Shown here in pieces: positions 38,014 to 46,203 of a DNA stretch of 64,000 nt (position 1 is its first letter; the number at the start of each line of letters is the position of its first letter). Made by a program: the position numbers and the translations under genes. The notes under the pieces are model-generated. The model was not told the DNA's origin, did not search any database, and worked only from the letters and a program-made list of their open reading frames with translations. This DNA comes from Capsulimonas corticalis (GTDB lineage Bacteria > Armatimonadota > Armatimonadia > Armatimonadales > Capsulimonadaceae), in assembly GCF_003574315.2 (NCBI RefSeq), contig NZ_AP025739.1, positions 2,604,001 through 2,668,000 on the forward strand, given 5' to 3'.

Positions 38014-38583
38014 ATGCACTTGAAATTCGTCGCTATCGCCGCAGCCGGCATCGCGCTTGCCGTACCCGCCGGCGCCTGTCCGACTTCCAATGGGAACACT
38101 TTGAGCTGCGGCTCCTATACGATCTCCGGATACCACAACGCTAAGAACAGCGCGCTGAACGCCGGCGCCAGCTCCACGGAGCTTGCGATCGGAATGCTGG
38201 AAACGGACTCCATGAGTTCTAACTACACTTATGGCGACGGCAAGAGCGGCGATTCCGCGAACTTCGGATTCATGAAGAACAACTGGTATATGTACCGGGT
38301 CTCCTGCTCGCAATTCGCCGGTCAGGGATCGGCGCAGTGGAACAACGGCGCGAGCGCGAACAACAACTATGGGAACGCTGTCAATTACTGCAACCAGTGC
38401 ATCAACCACTTTGGCTGGACGTCCTTCTGGGAAGTCCAGCGCGGCGGGCAGGGCCGCATCGGTAACTGGAATGCGGACACCGACGAATATTACCAGGCGG
38501 TCAACTGGATCCAGCAGCAGATCTCCAATAACAACTCCTGGCATGACGATGTGCGCTACTGGGTGAGCGTCCCGGCTATCTAG
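38014..38583 (+). CDS. Small secreted Cys/Asn/Trp-rich protein, lysozyme-like pattern
   Basis: A 189-residue protein with a signal peptide (residues 1-21, 'VPAGAC') and a mature part rich in Asn, Ser, Tyr and Trp with six or so Cys, suggesting disulfides. The segment 'ELAIGMLETDSMSSNYTYGDG' lies at about residues 55-74 (given in parts: 'ELAIGMLETD', 'SMSSNYTYGDG'), followed by 'NFGFMKNNWYMYR'. The Glu in 'MLETD' followed by 'NFG' recalls the catalytic helix of lysozyme-like folds. Similar-looking secreted proteins occur in fungi as far as I recall. Enzyme activity is unproven. GGAC/AAGGA lies upstream and a hairpin terminator follows. Confidence 0.65.
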   Translation: MHLKFVAIAAAGIALAVPAGACPTSNGNTLSCGSYTISGYHNAKNSALNAGASSTELAIGMLETDSMSSNYTYGDGKSGDSANFGFMKNNWYMYRVSCSQFAGQGSAQWNNGASANNNYGNAVNYCNQCINHFGWTSFWEVQRGGQGRIGNWNADTDEYYQAVNWIQQQISNNNSWHDDVRYWVSVPAI

Positions 38584-38596
38584 TCTGGCGCCTCAT

Positions 38597-38644
38597 GGCG
38601 TTTCGTCCGTCGAACCACGCCGTTCGACGAACGAAACGCCTTTT
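38597..38644 (+). terminator. Hairpin terminator
   Basis: 18-bp inverted repeat with one mismatch (38597-38614 and 38623-38640), an 8-nt loop and TTTT, 13 bp after the stop codon of the small secreted protein. Confidence 0.8.
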
Positions 38645-38691
38645 GGGTCCAACGCTCTTTGCTTCGTGATGTTTTGGGTATTCGATCCGCC

Positions 38692-39576
38692 ATGAAACGC
38701 TCTCTCTTATCCATCGCCTTTCTCTCGCTGTTCTTGTTTGGCTCCCGCGCTTCCGCCGATCTTACGGGCGTTCCCGCAGGCGCTGTCGCGGCGACATTGA
38801 GCCTGCCCGGCGAAGATGTGGACGACGCCAGCGGCGCGCCGTCGATCCCCGGCCCGCTCACGGTCCGAGGCGAGCAGACAAAGCCCAACGTTCCAAATGT
38901 GGCCTTTTACGATTTCGGCGTTTTTGGCATGCCGTCCACGGAGCCGATCCAGCACGATTTCATCGTCCATAACGGCGGCAAGACGACGCTGATTATCGAT
39001 CGGGCGGAACCTGGCTGTGAATGCACGACGGCGTCCCTGGGCGGCGGGGCGGCCGGACCGCGCTTTTTGGCCCCGAACCAGGATCTGATAATCCATGTGA
39101 CGATCGATTCGAAGCAGCTGTATGTCGGTAAGATCAACAAAATCATCTGGATTTACTTCAGCGGGCAGTCCTCACCCGCATATACCCTGCATGTCGTGGG
39201 GCGCACGATCCCGACCGCCGTCTTCACGCCTCGGATGCTGGAGTTCGGCGCCGCGCATGCGGGGCAGCTCCTCGCGCGAACGCTTACCGTGAGCGCGGAC
39301 ACCACGGCGTACGGCGACCACCCGCCGGATCCTTACAGTATCCATGGCGCCGTGACGATCGTTCGCGACGCCGCCCAAGCGACCGTCGCCGGCGCGCAGC
39401 GGATTCGCACGTACCGGGTGCTGCTCTCCAAGAACGCAAAGCAGGGTTTTTTGAGCGAGGTGATCGCCATGCCGATGGCCGGCGGCGCGCATCAGCCCGG
39501 CCCAAGCATCCTGGTCTCCGGCGTGGTGCTCGCGGATGCCCCGCACGGGCCGCCGCCAAAAGCAAAACGCCGATAA
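38692..39576 (+). CDS. Exported DUF1573-family protein
   Basis: A 294-residue protein with a signal peptide (residues 1-22, 'GSRASA'). The DUF1573 immunoglobulin-like domain spans about 60-170, with 'YDFGVFGMPSTEPIQHDFIVHNGG' (residues in parts) and the hallmark 'AEPGCECTTASL', in which the two Cys of the usual CxCT motif are kept. A second beta domain follows ('TPRMLEFGAAHAGQ'), then a basic tail 'PPKAKRR'. Function of the family is unknown; it is common in Bacteroidetes, Planctomycetes and relatives. ATG 38692 is preferred over an earlier GTG because the signal peptide starts there. Confidence 0.82.
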   Translation: MKRSLLSIAFLSLFLFGSRASADLTGVPAGAVAATLSLPGEDVDDASGAPSIPGPLTVRGEQTKPNVPNVAFYDFGVFGMPSTEPIQHDFIVHNGGKTTLIIDRAEPGCECTTASLGGGAAGPRFLAPNQDLIIHVTIDSKQLYVGKINKIIWIYFSGQSSPAYTLHVVGRTIPTAVFTPRMLEFGAAHAGQLLARTLTVSADTTAYGDHPPDPYSIHGAVTIVRDAAQATVAGAQRIRTYRVLLSKNAKQGFLSEVIAMPMAGGAHQPGPSILVSGVVLADAPHGPPPKAKRR

Positions 39577-39673
39577 ATGGAGCCGCCGGCCGAGCGCTTT
39601 GAAGCATTTTCCACATGCCCCCGTCTTATCTCATATAAGAAGATGGCGGGTGATTGTCTGTGGAGCGTGTGTC

Positions 39674-39994
39674 ATGTGGGTCGTTTACGCAATCCTCTGC
39701 GCCGGGGCGCTGGTTCTGGTCGTGGCGGCGAAAAAAGAAGTCAAGCGTTCGGTGCGCAAGCTGAGCGAATGTCCGTGTCCCTCGTGTGGAGTCGCCTATG
39801 GCTACTGGACCGCCGCGCAGGCGCGCGAGCGGCACATCGCGCAGTGCGAAGAGATCCAGCGTGGGCGTCCGGGATACAGGATCAACTTTGTGCGCGAGTG
39901 GGAAGTGGAGTGCCTGGCCTGCGGCGCGCTTGGGTACTATGGCTTTGAAAACAATCGCCTGCGCGGCAGCCAGGAGTTGATCCGCGGAGAATAG
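39674..39994 (+). CDS. Membrane-anchored zinc-ribbon protein, copy A
   Basis: A 106-residue protein with an N-terminal membrane helix ('WVVYAILCAGALVLVVAA') and a cytoplasmic-size domain with two Cys pairs: 'CPCPSCGVAYG' and 'CLACGALGYYGFE'. A conserved block, 'RINFVREWEVECLACG', lies between. It is a clear paralog of the 107-residue protein at 42930-43253, and the two flank the GH3 gene. GGAGCGT before ATG 39674 is shared with the paralog. Function unknown; zinc binding is inferred from the Cys pairs. Confidence 0.68.
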   Translation: MWVVYAILCAGALVLVVAAKKEVKRSVRKLSECPCPSCGVAYGYWTAAQARERHIAQCEEIQRGRPGYRINFVREWEVECLACGALGYYGFENNRLRGSQELIRGE

Positions 39995-40037
39995 ATCTCC
40001 CTCACGTTCCGTTTTGCGTGAAGGGGCAATTTGTGTG

Positions 40038-40068
40038 AAGGGCCAGGCGTCAGTGACGCCTGGCCCTT
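40038..40068 (+). terminator. Hairpin terminator after zinc-ribbon copy A
   Basis: Perfect 15-bp inverted repeat (40038-40052 and 40054-40068) centred on one base, 44 bp after the stop codon. It lacks a long T run, so termination efficiency is uncertain. Confidence 0.6.
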
Positions 40069-40074
40069 AGGCTT

Positions 40075-40124
40075 ACGCCCCGAGAATGCAACCGATTGCA
40101 TTCTCGGGGCGTTTGTCGTATAAT
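40075..40124 (+). promoter_or_regulatory. Hairpin overlapping the GH3 promoter
   Basis: A perfect 17-bp inverted repeat (40075-40091 and 40096-40112) overlaps a promoter: TTGCAT (40096-40101), 17-nt spacer, TATAAT (40119-40124). The -35 box lies within the right arm. The dyad may be a terminator for upstream transcription, a repressor operator, or both. Transcription would start near 40131, just ahead of the GH3 gene. Confidence 0.6.
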
Positions 40125-40163
40125 GGTCGGAGTTGAAATATTTCAATGTCGAATGAGGGCCTT

Positions 40164-42827
40164 ATGAGAAAAACTTCGGCTGTGTGGCTTTTGTCCGTGG
40201 CTGTCTCGCTGTGCGCGACCGCATCGCCGGCGCAGAACCCCGCCGCGCCTCTTTACAAACAGCGCAATGCGCCGCTCGAGCGGCGCATTCAAGACCTGCT
40301 GGGTCGCATGACGGTCGAGGAGAAAGCGCGCCAGCTCGATATGTATCCTGGGACGGATATTGTCGATAAGATCTCCGAGACCCATGCGCTGCCGGGCGCG
40401 CACGCCGATCCCCAGAAAATGACGAAGGCGCTGGGCGCGGTCGGGGTGGGGAGTATCCACGATCTGTATCCGGACGCCGCACTTTACAATGAAATCCAGC
40501 GCTGGGTGATTGGGCGCAGCCGTCTGGGGATCCCGGCGCTGTTTATTGAAGAGGGACTGCACGGCTTCGCCAATTCTTATCAGGATGGAACGCTGTATCC
40601 ACAGAGCATCAATCTGGCGGCGACCTGGAATCCGGATCTGGCGCGCCGGACCGCGGGCGGCATCGCGGCCGAGGCTCGTTCTTCGGGAGTGGACATGCTG
40701 CTGGGGCCGGTGCTGGATGTCGCGCGCGAGCCACGCTGGGGCCGTGTGGAGGAGGATTTCGGCGAGGACCCGTATCTGACCGGCGAGATGGGCGCGGCGT
40801 ATGTGCGCGGCATGCAGGGGGATTCCCTCGATACCGACCACACCGTCATCTCGGAGCCCAAGCACTTTGTCGGACACGGCTCGCCTGAAGGCGGGCTGAA
40901 CACAGCCCCGGTGCACGCCGGAGAGCGTGAAATCCGCACGACGATGCTGCGGTCGTTCGAGCCCGCGATCCGCCGGTCGCACGCGATGGCCGTCATGGCC
41001 GCGTATCATGAGATCGACGGCGTTCCCTGTCCCGCGAACTCCTGGCTCTTGACGACGGTCTTGCGGAAAGAGTGGGGATTTCAGGGATTCGTGCTGGCGG
41101 ACCTGGGCGCGATCCGTTATCTTTACGATGTCCATCATGTCGCCGCGACTCCTGGCGACGCCGTGCGTCTGGCGTTGACTTCGGGGCTGGACATGCAGTT
41201 CTACGATTTCGACCATGCGACGTTCCAGAACGCGATCATCAGCGGCGTCCACACCGGGACGCTGTCGCCCAAAGTTCTGGATCAGGCCGTTTCACGCGTG
41301 CTGCGCGTTAAGTTTGCGCTGGGATTGTTCGACCGTCCCTACGTGGACACCGCGCTGTCCGCCAGGGCAATGCGAAGCCCGGCGAACCTCGCCGCGACCC
41401 TGCAATCGTCCCGGCAATCCCTGTGCCTGCTGAAGAACGAGCATGCTTTGCTGCCCCTGGCGAAGACGCTGAAAAAGATCGCGGTGATCGGCCCCAACGC
41501 CGACACGGGGCAGACGGGCGACTACACGCCGCCGCTGAAGAACGTTCCGGTCGTCACGGTGCTGAGCGGCGTCAAAAGCCTGGTTTCGTCGAATACCGAA
41601 GTGGTCTACGACGACGGCGCCAGCATCGACGCGGCCGTTGCGAAGGCGCGCGGAGCGGACGCGGTGATTCTGTGCCTGGGCGAGCGGCAGGGAATTTCGG
41701 GAGAGGGGTTCGACCGGAGCAGTTTGGATCTTCCAGGACGTCAGGAAGAACTGCTGGAAGCGGTCGCGGCCGTGGGCGCGCCCACGGTGCTGGTGCTGCA
41801 AAACGGGCGCCCGCTGGCGCTTCCCTGGGCGGCGGCGCACGTTCCGGCGATTCTGGAGGCGTGGTATCCCGGCGAACGCGGTGGGCAAGCCGTCGCGGAA
41901 ACGCTGTTCGGCGACAATAATCCGGCGGGACGTCTGCCCATTTCCTTCCCAAGGAGTATTGGCGCGCTGCCGGATTTCTACAACTATGACCGTTCGAAGA
42001 CACATCCCTACATTGATGGCGATACAGGCTCGCTCTTTCCGTTTGGACATGGCCTGAGCTACACATCGTTCCAATATCAGGGCCTGACGGCTGTCGCCTC
42101 GGTGCCCGGCAAAGCCGTGGATGTCACGGTCTCGGTCAACGTCACGAACACCGGCGGCCGGGCCGGCGACGAGGTCGTGCAGCTCTACCTAAAACCGAAC
42201 ACCAGCAGCGTCGAAACTCCGGAGCGCGCCCTGAAAGGCTTCCGCCGCATCACATTGAAGCCCGGAGAGACGCGCAAAGTGACGTTCCATCTCACGGACT
42301 ACGAACTCGAAGTGTGGAATATGCAGGGGAAATGGGCCGTGGAGCCAGGCGACTACACAGTCACCGTCGGCGGCTCGTCGCGCGGCGGCGAGACAACCCA
42401 GTTCTCACTCCGCACGCCCATCAGTCCGGGGCAAGGGGGGATCTTGACGCTGGCGCCGCGCCAATCCACGATGTTCGGTCCGAATATCCGTTTGACGGAG
42501 GAAGTCGGACGAGAATTTGTTGGGTATTGGGATAATCCGACCGCCGGAGTCTCCTGGGTTATACGCATCCCCTCCGCCGGCCATTATCGAGTCGGCTTGG
42601 ACTACAGCACGCAAGCTTGGCCTACGGCGTTCGACATCGTCGCCGCCGGCAAAACACTCCGCAGCGGCCCGGTAAAAACCTCCGGCTGGATGGACTACAA
42701 GCACATCGATCTGGGACCCATTTCGTTCCCGGCGGCAGGCGTCTATTCCCTAGCGATCCGCGCACACGATCCCAACAATTGGAAGGGAATGAACGTCGGC
42801 GTCGTGACGCTCACGTCCATGAGATAG
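40164..42827 (+). CDS. Exported GH3 beta-glucosidase/xylosidase
   Basis: An 887-residue glycoside hydrolase. Signal peptide at 1-25 ('CATASPAQ'). The GH3 N-terminal barrel has 'RWGRVEEDFGEDPYL', 'KHFVGHG' and the nucleophile Asp in 'FVLADLGAI'. The C-terminal GH3 domain has 'LCLLKNEHALLPL', 'IGPNADTGQTGDY' and 'GEGFDRSSLDLPG'. A fibronectin-III-like domain ('TNTGGRAGDEVVQLYL') and a CBM6-like beta domain ('VGYWDNPTAGVSWVIRIPSAG') complete it. It probably releases glucose or xylose from plant oligosaccharides. ATG 40164 is chosen because GAGGG lies 5 bases upstream; ATG 40146 is in frame. Confidence 0.93.
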   Translation: MRKTSAVWLLSVAVSLCATASPAQNPAAPLYKQRNAPLERRIQDLLGRMTVEEKARQLDMYPGTDIVDKISETHALPGAHADPQKMTKALGAVGVGSIHDLYPDAALYNEIQRWVIGRSRLGIPALFIEEGLHGFANSYQDGTLYPQSINLAATWNPDLARRTAGGIAAEARSSGVDMLLGPVLDVAREPRWGRVEEDFGEDPYLTGEMGAAYVRGMQGDSLDTDHTVISEPKHFVGHGSPEGGLNTAPVHAGEREIRTTMLRSFEPAIRRSHAMAVMAAYHEIDGVPCPANSWLLTTVLRKEWGFQGFVLADLGAIRYLYDVHHVAATPGDAVRLALTSGLDMQFYDFDHATFQNAIISGVHTGTLSPKVLDQAVSRVLRVKFALGLFDRPYVDTALSARAMRSPANLAATLQSSRQSLCLLKNEHALLPLAKTLKKIAVIGPNADTGQTGDYTPPLKNVPVVTVLSGVKSLVSSNTEVVYDDGASIDAAVAKARGADAVILCLGERQGISGEGFDRSSLDLPGRQEELLEAVAAVGAPTVLVLQNGRPLALPWAAAHVPAILEAWYPGERGGQAVAETLFGDNNPAGRLPISFPRSIGALPDFYNYDRSKTHPYIDGDTGSLFPFGHGLSYTSFQYQGLTAVASVPGKAVDVTVSVNVTNTGGRAGDEVVQLYLKPNTSSVETPERALKGFRRITLKPGETRKVTFHLTDYELEVWNMQGKWAVEPGDYTVTVGGSSRGGETTQFSLRTPISPGQGGILTLAPRQSTMFGPNIRLTEEVGREFVGYWDNPTAGVSWVIRIPSAGHYRVGLDYSTQAWPTAFDIVAAGKTLRSGPVKTSGWMDYKHIDLGPISFPAAGVYSLAIRAHDPNNWKGMNVGVVTLTSMR

Positions 42828-42929
42828 GTCCCGGTCGCATATCAAACTTTTCCTTTTGAAGCAACATCGAACCTTTTCCATCTTTACAAACGTACAAGGT
42901 GGGACTTTCTTTTCGATGGAGCGTACCTA

Positions 42930-43253
42930 ATGTTGATTTTCTATGGAGTTCTTATCGCCGTATTGGCACTGCTGTCCGGAGCGGCGAAAGTAGATATCAT
43001 TCGGTCAATATTGAAACTCAGCCTCCTCCATTGCCCGGTATGTGAAAATGCCTATGGCCGCGCTGCGGCTTTAAGCGCAAGGAAGAAGTACATTGCCCAG
43101 TGCGATGCGGCTCAGCGTTCGAATCCGGAATGCATGATCAATTTTACTCGCGAATGGGAAGTGCGATGTCCTGTCTGCGCGAGTACCGGCTACTATGGCT
43201 TCGAAACCAACGTATTGACCGTTCAGCCGCTCTTAGGCCCACTGGGAGAGTAG
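42930..43253 (+). CDS. Membrane-anchored zinc-ribbon protein, copy B
   Basis: A 107-residue paralog of the protein at 39674-39994. One N-terminal membrane helix ('IFYGVLIAVLALLSGAA') is followed by 'LHCPVCENAYG', 'INFTREWEVRCPVC' and 'GYYGFETN'. Both CxxC pairs are kept. Third positions are less GC-biased than in copy A, suggesting different age or origin. It ends 16 bp before the TIR-like gene, so the two may be co-transcribed. GGAGCGT is the ribosome site, as in copy A. Function unknown. Confidence 0.68.
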   Translation: MLIFYGVLIAVLALLSGAAKVDIIRSILKLSLLHCPVCENAYGRAAALSARKKYIAQCDAAQRSNPECMINFTREWEVRCPVCASTGYYGFETNVLTVQPLLGPLGE

Positions 43254-43269
43254 ATTTTATGGAGCGACG

Positions 43270-43755
43270 ATGACTACCTCGTATTCAATTACAGCAAAGC
43301 AGAATATGCGGGAAAGAACGATATTCGTCTCGAGCGAGAGAGTTAATGAGGAACACGTCGCGCTTCTCATCCATCGATTACGGAGTGAAGACTTTCACGT
43401 TATGCATTCTCCCCGTAATCCGTTGGATGGCAAGGATCCACGCTGGGCCGATTGGTATAACTGGGATGACTTGGATGCTTCCAGATTGGAAATTGAAATT
43501 GGCCAAGCGGATATGTTCATTGTTGGCGTTACGGCCGGATGGGATAGCTCGACCTGGATGATGATGGAGTTGAGCGCTGCCGTGAAGCGACGAGAGTGTG
43601 GAGAGCTTCACGAGTTGCTATATTACACTCCCATAATGGACACTCCCACCATTCCCATGGCGAGACGATACTTAACGGATCGGCTTCCTGATGATGTTGA
43701 CGCGGCGCTAGAAGCGGTTCAAAGTCGTTTCGCAAAGATTGATTTTATGCTTTAG
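43270..43755 (+). CDS. Small TIR-like Rossmannoid protein
   Basis: A 161-residue soluble protein. The order of elements suggests a TIR-like fold: 'RTIFVSSERVNEEHVALLIHRL' (residues 16-37, given in part) as beta1-alpha1, then 'DASRLEIEIGQADMFIVGV' and 'AGWDSSTWMMMELSAAVKR'. In TIR NADases a Glu in a similar 'S-W---E' helix is catalytic; here the Glu is in 'MMMELSA'. The similarity is by eye only and a nucleoside deoxyribosyltransferase-like fold is an alternative. Base use is AT-richer than neighbours. It follows zinc-ribbon copy B by 16 bp. Confidence 0.55.
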   Translation: MTTSYSITAKQNMRERTIFVSSERVNEEHVALLIHRLRSEDFHVMHSPRNPLDGKDPRWADWYNWDDLDASRLEIEIGQADMFIVGVTAGWDSSTWMMMELSAAVKRRECGELHELLYYTPIMDTPTIPMARRYLTDRLPDDVDAALEAVQSRFAKIDFML

Positions 43756-43767
43756 GCGCAAACGCGG

Positions 43768-44511
43768 TTAGGGCAATGTGTCCTTGACCGCCGCGATCAG
43801 CAGAAATGTGGGCCGTCGGCGGTCGTCTTTCAGGCCAGGATTTTGGGCGATGTCTTCCGCCGTAACCGGGGCTTCGGAGAGCCTCGAAATCTGGAAGCCT
43901 TCGTCGATGAGCGTATTGAGATACGTGGCGAATGTTCGGTGGTATTTGACGACGTCGGGGGCGAGCCACTGGGTATGGCGTATGGTTTCCTGCTGGTAAT
44001 CGTCTACCGGCCAGTGGAGGCGTTCGCCACTCGGACCGAGCGACCAGTTCTGGGTGGCGACTGCCGTGAAGGTCGGGTGCTCGACGGACAGCACGAACGC
44101 GCCGCCTACGGTGAGGCATTGGCGGACGGCGCGGCATACGAGGTCGAACCGTTCGACATAGTGAATCGCGAGGGAGCTGATCGCGACATCAAACGATTCG
44201 GCGGGGAAGTCGATATCTTCAATCGCGGCCTGGATGTATTGGATGGCGGGATCTTCGGTCATCTCGCGGGCGCGGGCGAGCATCTTTTCGGAGATGTCCA
44301 CGCCGACGACGGACGCCGCCCCCTGCTGGCGAGCATACCGGCAATGCCAGCCGAAGCCGCAGCCAAGGTCCAGCACGCGTTGGCCTTGAAGATCGGGGAG
44401 CATGGCGCGAAACGCGCCCCACTCATGCGCGGCGTCCAGGCCGCCGACGGAGCGCGGCATCTGGCGATACTTGTCGAAGAAATCGGGATCGTCGTATTTG
44501 TTCTGTTTCAT
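43768..44511 (-). CDS. Class I SAM-dependent methyltransferase
   Basis: A 247-residue cytoplasmic methyltransferase. SAM motif I is 'VLDLGCGFGWHCRYA', motif II 'VVGVDISEKMLARARE', then 'DFPAESFDVAISSLAIHYV' and 'CLTVGGAFVLSVEHPTF'. It resembles UbiE/Methyltransf_11-type small-molecule methyltransferases that include 'EHPT' after motif III. The substrate is unknown. GAGG precedes ATG 44511. Its 3' end is 13 bp from the convergent TIR-like gene, with no room for a separate terminator. Confidence 0.88.
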   Translation of the reverse strand: MKQNKYDDPDFFDKYRQMPRSVGGLDAAHEWGAFRAMLPDLQGQRVLDLGCGFGWHCRYARQQGAASVVGVDISEKMLARAREMTEDPAIQYIQAAIEDIDFPAESFDVAISSLAIHYVERFDLVCRAVRQCLTVGGAFVLSVEHPTFTAVATQNWSLGPSGERLHWPVDDYQQETIRHTQWLAPDVVKYHRTFATYLNTLIDEGFQISRLSEAPVTAEDIAQNPGLKDDRRRPTFLLIAAVKDTLP

Positions 44512-44590
44512 GGGACTGCCTCAAGAAATTGGCGGCTGCTGTAAGAGCCGCCAATCCTCTCTCGACATTACTACCCAAAATGCGAGAACG

Positions 44591-45688
44591 CTATTGCGCC
44601 AGCCATGTTTTGACGGGCGCTCCATGCCACCACGTCGGCGTGAAGTTCCAATCGGCAAGCAAATTCAGGCTGTTGGGATCGGATGAGGAGCCGCCGCCAT
44701 AGAAGCACCACGCCGTCGCATTATAATTATGACTGTTCAGCCAACTGATCATGGAGTTGTCCCAGCCGACGCCATCGCTTTGACGGCCTCCGAACTCGCC
44801 GACATAGACGCAGAGCCCGGCGTTCGCCGCCACGGTCGCGTTGCCGTCCCAATTGGTCGATGAGAATGGGTAAATGTGGATGTCGTACATGATGTTCTGA
44901 TTGGGATTGGACTGATTGGCGTACGGGCCAGGATCCCACAGGCGATCGCCGCTCGGCCCCCAATTGACGACTCCGGTGAGCGTGCCGGCATACCCGATGC
45001 CTCCGGCAACGATGACATTCCCCGCGCCGGTATTTCGGATCGTGTAAATCAAGCTTTCGACGCCGGGAGTATGATAGTTGAGATTGGTGCGCTGCCCGCT
45101 CGTGTTCATATCGTTCGTCACGCTGCCGCCGTCGCGCCATAGCGACCAGCTGATATCGTGGGGTTCATTGTAAACGCCGAAGAGCACCGCCGGATTGTTC
45201 TTGTAATGGCTGGCGATATCGTTCCAGGCCGTGCTGGTGTTATCGTCCGGCATATTGTGCTGACCGTTGTTCTTGCCCCACTGGCCTGCATCGCTCCAAT
45301 GTAGATCGACGACCACATAGCGTCCCCATCCAGACACGGTGTTGACGACGCTGTCGATGGCGGCCCGATATGCGCCGGCGTTCGACCCGTATCCCATCCA
45401 GTAATCCTGATTGATCGGGAGACGCACCAGTTTCGCGCCCCAATTCAGCGCCGGCGTCACCGATGTGGAGACATGATCGCCCGTGGGCGAGTACTCATAT
45501 CCCATAATGTCGACGCCTTTCAGGCGCACGCTCTGCCCGCTGCTGTTGACCAGATGATTGCCGGAGACCGTCAAATTGGAAGGCGCGGCCATACTCGCCC
45601 CAGCCGCTCCCAATAAGATCGCGAGGGATGCGCAGCCGTGAGTCCGCAGCTTGCGCAGAACGCCGATGTTCGAGTGATTTCGTTTCAT
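44591..45688 (-). CDS. Secreted GH5 endoglucanase (cellulase)
   Basis: A 365-residue secreted glycoside hydrolase family 5 enzyme. A long signal peptide ends near residue 35 ('GASMAAPS'). The catalytic acid/base is Glu175 in 'VYNEPHD' and the nucleophile is Glu298 in 'VGEFGG'. Supporting residues include 'LVRLPI', 'VVVDLHWSDAG' and 'DIHIYPF'. There is no carbohydrate-binding module or dockerin. It probably hydrolyses beta-1,4-glucan or a related polymer outside the cell, complementing the GH3 enzyme nearby. A consensus promoter with an AT-rich dyad lies upstream. Confidence 0.92.
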   Translation of the reverse strand: MKRNHSNIGVLRKLRTHGCASLAILLGAAGASMAAPSNLTVSGNHLVNSSGQSVRLKGVDIMGYEYSPTGDHVSTSVTPALNWGAKLVRLPINQDYWMGYGSNAGAYRAAIDSVVNTVSGWGRYVVVDLHWSDAGQWGKNNGQHNMPDDNTSTAWNDIASHYKNNPAVLFGVYNEPHDISWSLWRDGGSVTNDMNTSGQRTNLNYHTPGVESLIYTIRNTGAGNVIVAGGIGYAGTLTGVVNWGPSGDRLWDPGPYANQSNPNQNIMYDIHIYPFSSTNWDGNATVAANAGLCVYVGEFGGRQSDGVGWDNSMISWLNSHNYNATAWCFYGGGSSSDPNSLNLLADWNFTPTWWHGAPVKTWLAQ

Positions 45689-45763
45689 GAATATCCTTGT
45701 TTTGTATTGCGATTGTATCTAAAGAACCAATTTCTGATTTGCGTGATTCCCCCTCTGACGACT

Positions 45764-45821
45764 ATCATATCAGATGAAAGAAGATATGTCAATAGATTGA
45801 TATACATTTGATATATATCAA
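45764..45821 (-). promoter_or_regulatory. Promoter and AT-rich dyad operator for the GH5 gene
   Basis: On the minus strand TTGACA (45787-45792) and TATGAT (45764-45769) are 17 nt apart. Just upstream, 45808-45821 is a perfect 14-bp palindrome (TTGATATATATCAA), and a half-site repeats beside it. This arrangement suits a regulator bound directly upstream of the -35 box. Confidence 0.7.
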
Positions 45822-45855
45822 TAATATGCGGATAAAAGGTGCTGTTGCAACGCGA

Positions 45856-46089
45856 CTATTTCGAGTCCGGGATCGTCTCCGCCAGTAAGACGTCGCTGCT
45901 GCGGACAATCAATTCCGAAAGCTCACCGTTTCGAAGGCCCGTGAGATGGATGATTTGAGCTTTGCCGGTCTCAACGCTGAGGGCGAGCGACTGCGTGATG
46001 CTGCGCATGTGGGCGGTGCTCACCACCATGCCTTCAATCTTAACGATCTCTTCGCTGGGCGGAAAGCGCAGCCATAATGTCAGCTTCAT
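45856..46089 (-). CDS. Small hypothetical protein
   Basis: A 77-residue soluble protein of unknown function, beta-rich ('KLTLWLRFPPSEEIVKIEGMV' region, residues 2-22) with a hydrophobic middle and an acidic end. There is no Cys, signal peptide or membrane segment. The ribosome site is weak, so its reality is only moderately supported. It lies upstream of the GH5 promoter on the same strand. Confidence 0.45.
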   Translation of the reverse strand: MKLTLWLRFPPSEEIVKIEGMVVSTAHMRSITQSLALSVETGKAQIIHLTGLRNGELSELIVRSSDVLLAETIPDSK

Positions 46090-46203
46090 GGTGGGAAATG
46101 GTGTTTGCGGGGAAGGGATGAGTTGACGAACCGCATCCGGCGATGAGACGTTTTTGAGAGGCGGCTCATCGCCTTTGTACCGGACTTAGATGATGCTGGT
46201 TGC

